From Paenibacillus silvestris (GTDB taxonomy: Bacteria; Bacillota; Bacilli; Paenibacillales; NBRC-103111), in assembly GCF_009882985.1 (NCBI RefSeq), contig NZ_WTUZ01000020.1, positions 557,353 through 621,352 of the forward strand: 64,000 nt of DNA, read 5' to 3'. Position numbers and translations under genes: made by a program. Shown piece after piece: positions 63,865 through 64,000 of this stretch (position 1 is its first letter; every line of letters begins with the position of its first letter). The notes beneath the pieces were generated by a model that searched no databases, was not told where the DNA came from, and worked only from the letters and a program-made list of their open reading frames with translations.

Positions 63865-64000
63865 TTACGCCGTTTTTCGTCTTAGCATCAGTTGTCTCAA
63901 GCTGTCCAGATTCGCGCAAATCGTTCCAGCGATGACAGTAACCACGCCCACAGCCGTAACCCAAGTGATTGTTTCCCCATAAAATAGGACACCAACGGCT
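63865..64000 (-). CDS. C-terminal end of a DMT/SMR-type transporter, cut by the window edge
   Basis: The last 44 residues of a minus-strand gene: AVGVLFYGETITWVTAVGVV, then AGTICANLDSLRQLMLRRKTA and the stop. The membrane-helix pattern and the G-E-T-I-T stretch are typical of the last helices of small multidrug-resistance or EamA proteins. The start lies outside the window. Confidence 0.7.
   Translation of the reverse strand, partial: AVGVLFYGETITWVTAVGVVTVIAGTICANLDSLRQLMLRRKTA

Overview
The window looks like chromosomal DNA of a Paenibacillus-like member of the Bacillales. Evidence: strong AGGAGG-type ribosome binding sites, frequent GTG/TTG starts, LplABC/YtcP-type sugar ABC transporters with YesN-type AraC regulators, S-layer homology protein, YqkE, KimA, EcsC, CBO0543 and YjfB family proteins, and c-di-AMP (ydaO) and FMN (RFN) riboswitches. 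No rRNA, tRNA, CRISPR array, transposase or phage integrase was seen.

Layout. 1-7.2 kb: a sensor-type AraC regulator and a carbohydrate ABC transporter (two permeases, one binding lipoprotein), then a DeoR regulator. 7.5-9.4 kb: metallophosphoesterase and an EamA permease. 9.76-34.4 kb (minus strand): a contractile injection system (CIS/eCIS-type) cluster of 17 genes, read from an AAA ATPase through cap, sheath, two tube proteins, a small protein apparently starting at AUA, a 1681-residue repeat-bearing protein, LysM hub protein, split spike (gpD-like plus gpV-like), gp25, two large baseplate-J-type proteins and a tail-I-type protein, to a 561-residue protein of unknown role and a strong terminator. 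No fibre, PAAR tip or recognisable effector is in the window. 34.5-46.2 kb: diguanylate cyclase, HMCES/YedK-like protein, Nudix, DUF1284, an ion/solute transporter, a NodB-like lipoprotein, YqkE, KimA behind a c-di-AMP riboswitch, NDH-2 behind a Rex-like site, EcsC. 46.3-49.5 kb: ECF biotin uptake (EcfA1, an EcfA2-EcfT fusion, divergent BioY with a BirA-like operator). 49.8-52.5 kb: SLH protein and beta-propeller lipoprotein. 52.9-61.4 kb: two two-component systems, a MarR/SDR pair, a Rieske protein and a secreted protein. 61.5-64 kb: a DMT transporter behind an FMN riboswitch (candidate riboflavin transporter), YjfB, a CBO0543 membrane protein, and the end of another small DMT-type transporter.

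The most unusual signal outside the genes is a set of seven intergenic elements in three sequence families (A: 9.5 and 39.9 kb; B: 13.7, 36.5 and 52.7 kb; C: 45.2 and 57.9 kb). The families share little sequence, yet most copies have the same architecture: four 16-26 bp units, the inner two 55-64 bp apart and the outer ones 48-54 bp from their neighbours, arranged as inverted repeats. The spacing is conserved within families to the base or nearly so. I know of no named element with this geometry; this and the CIS are the two things most worth a second look.

All functional names rest on reading the translated sequences and remembered family features; no database search was run.
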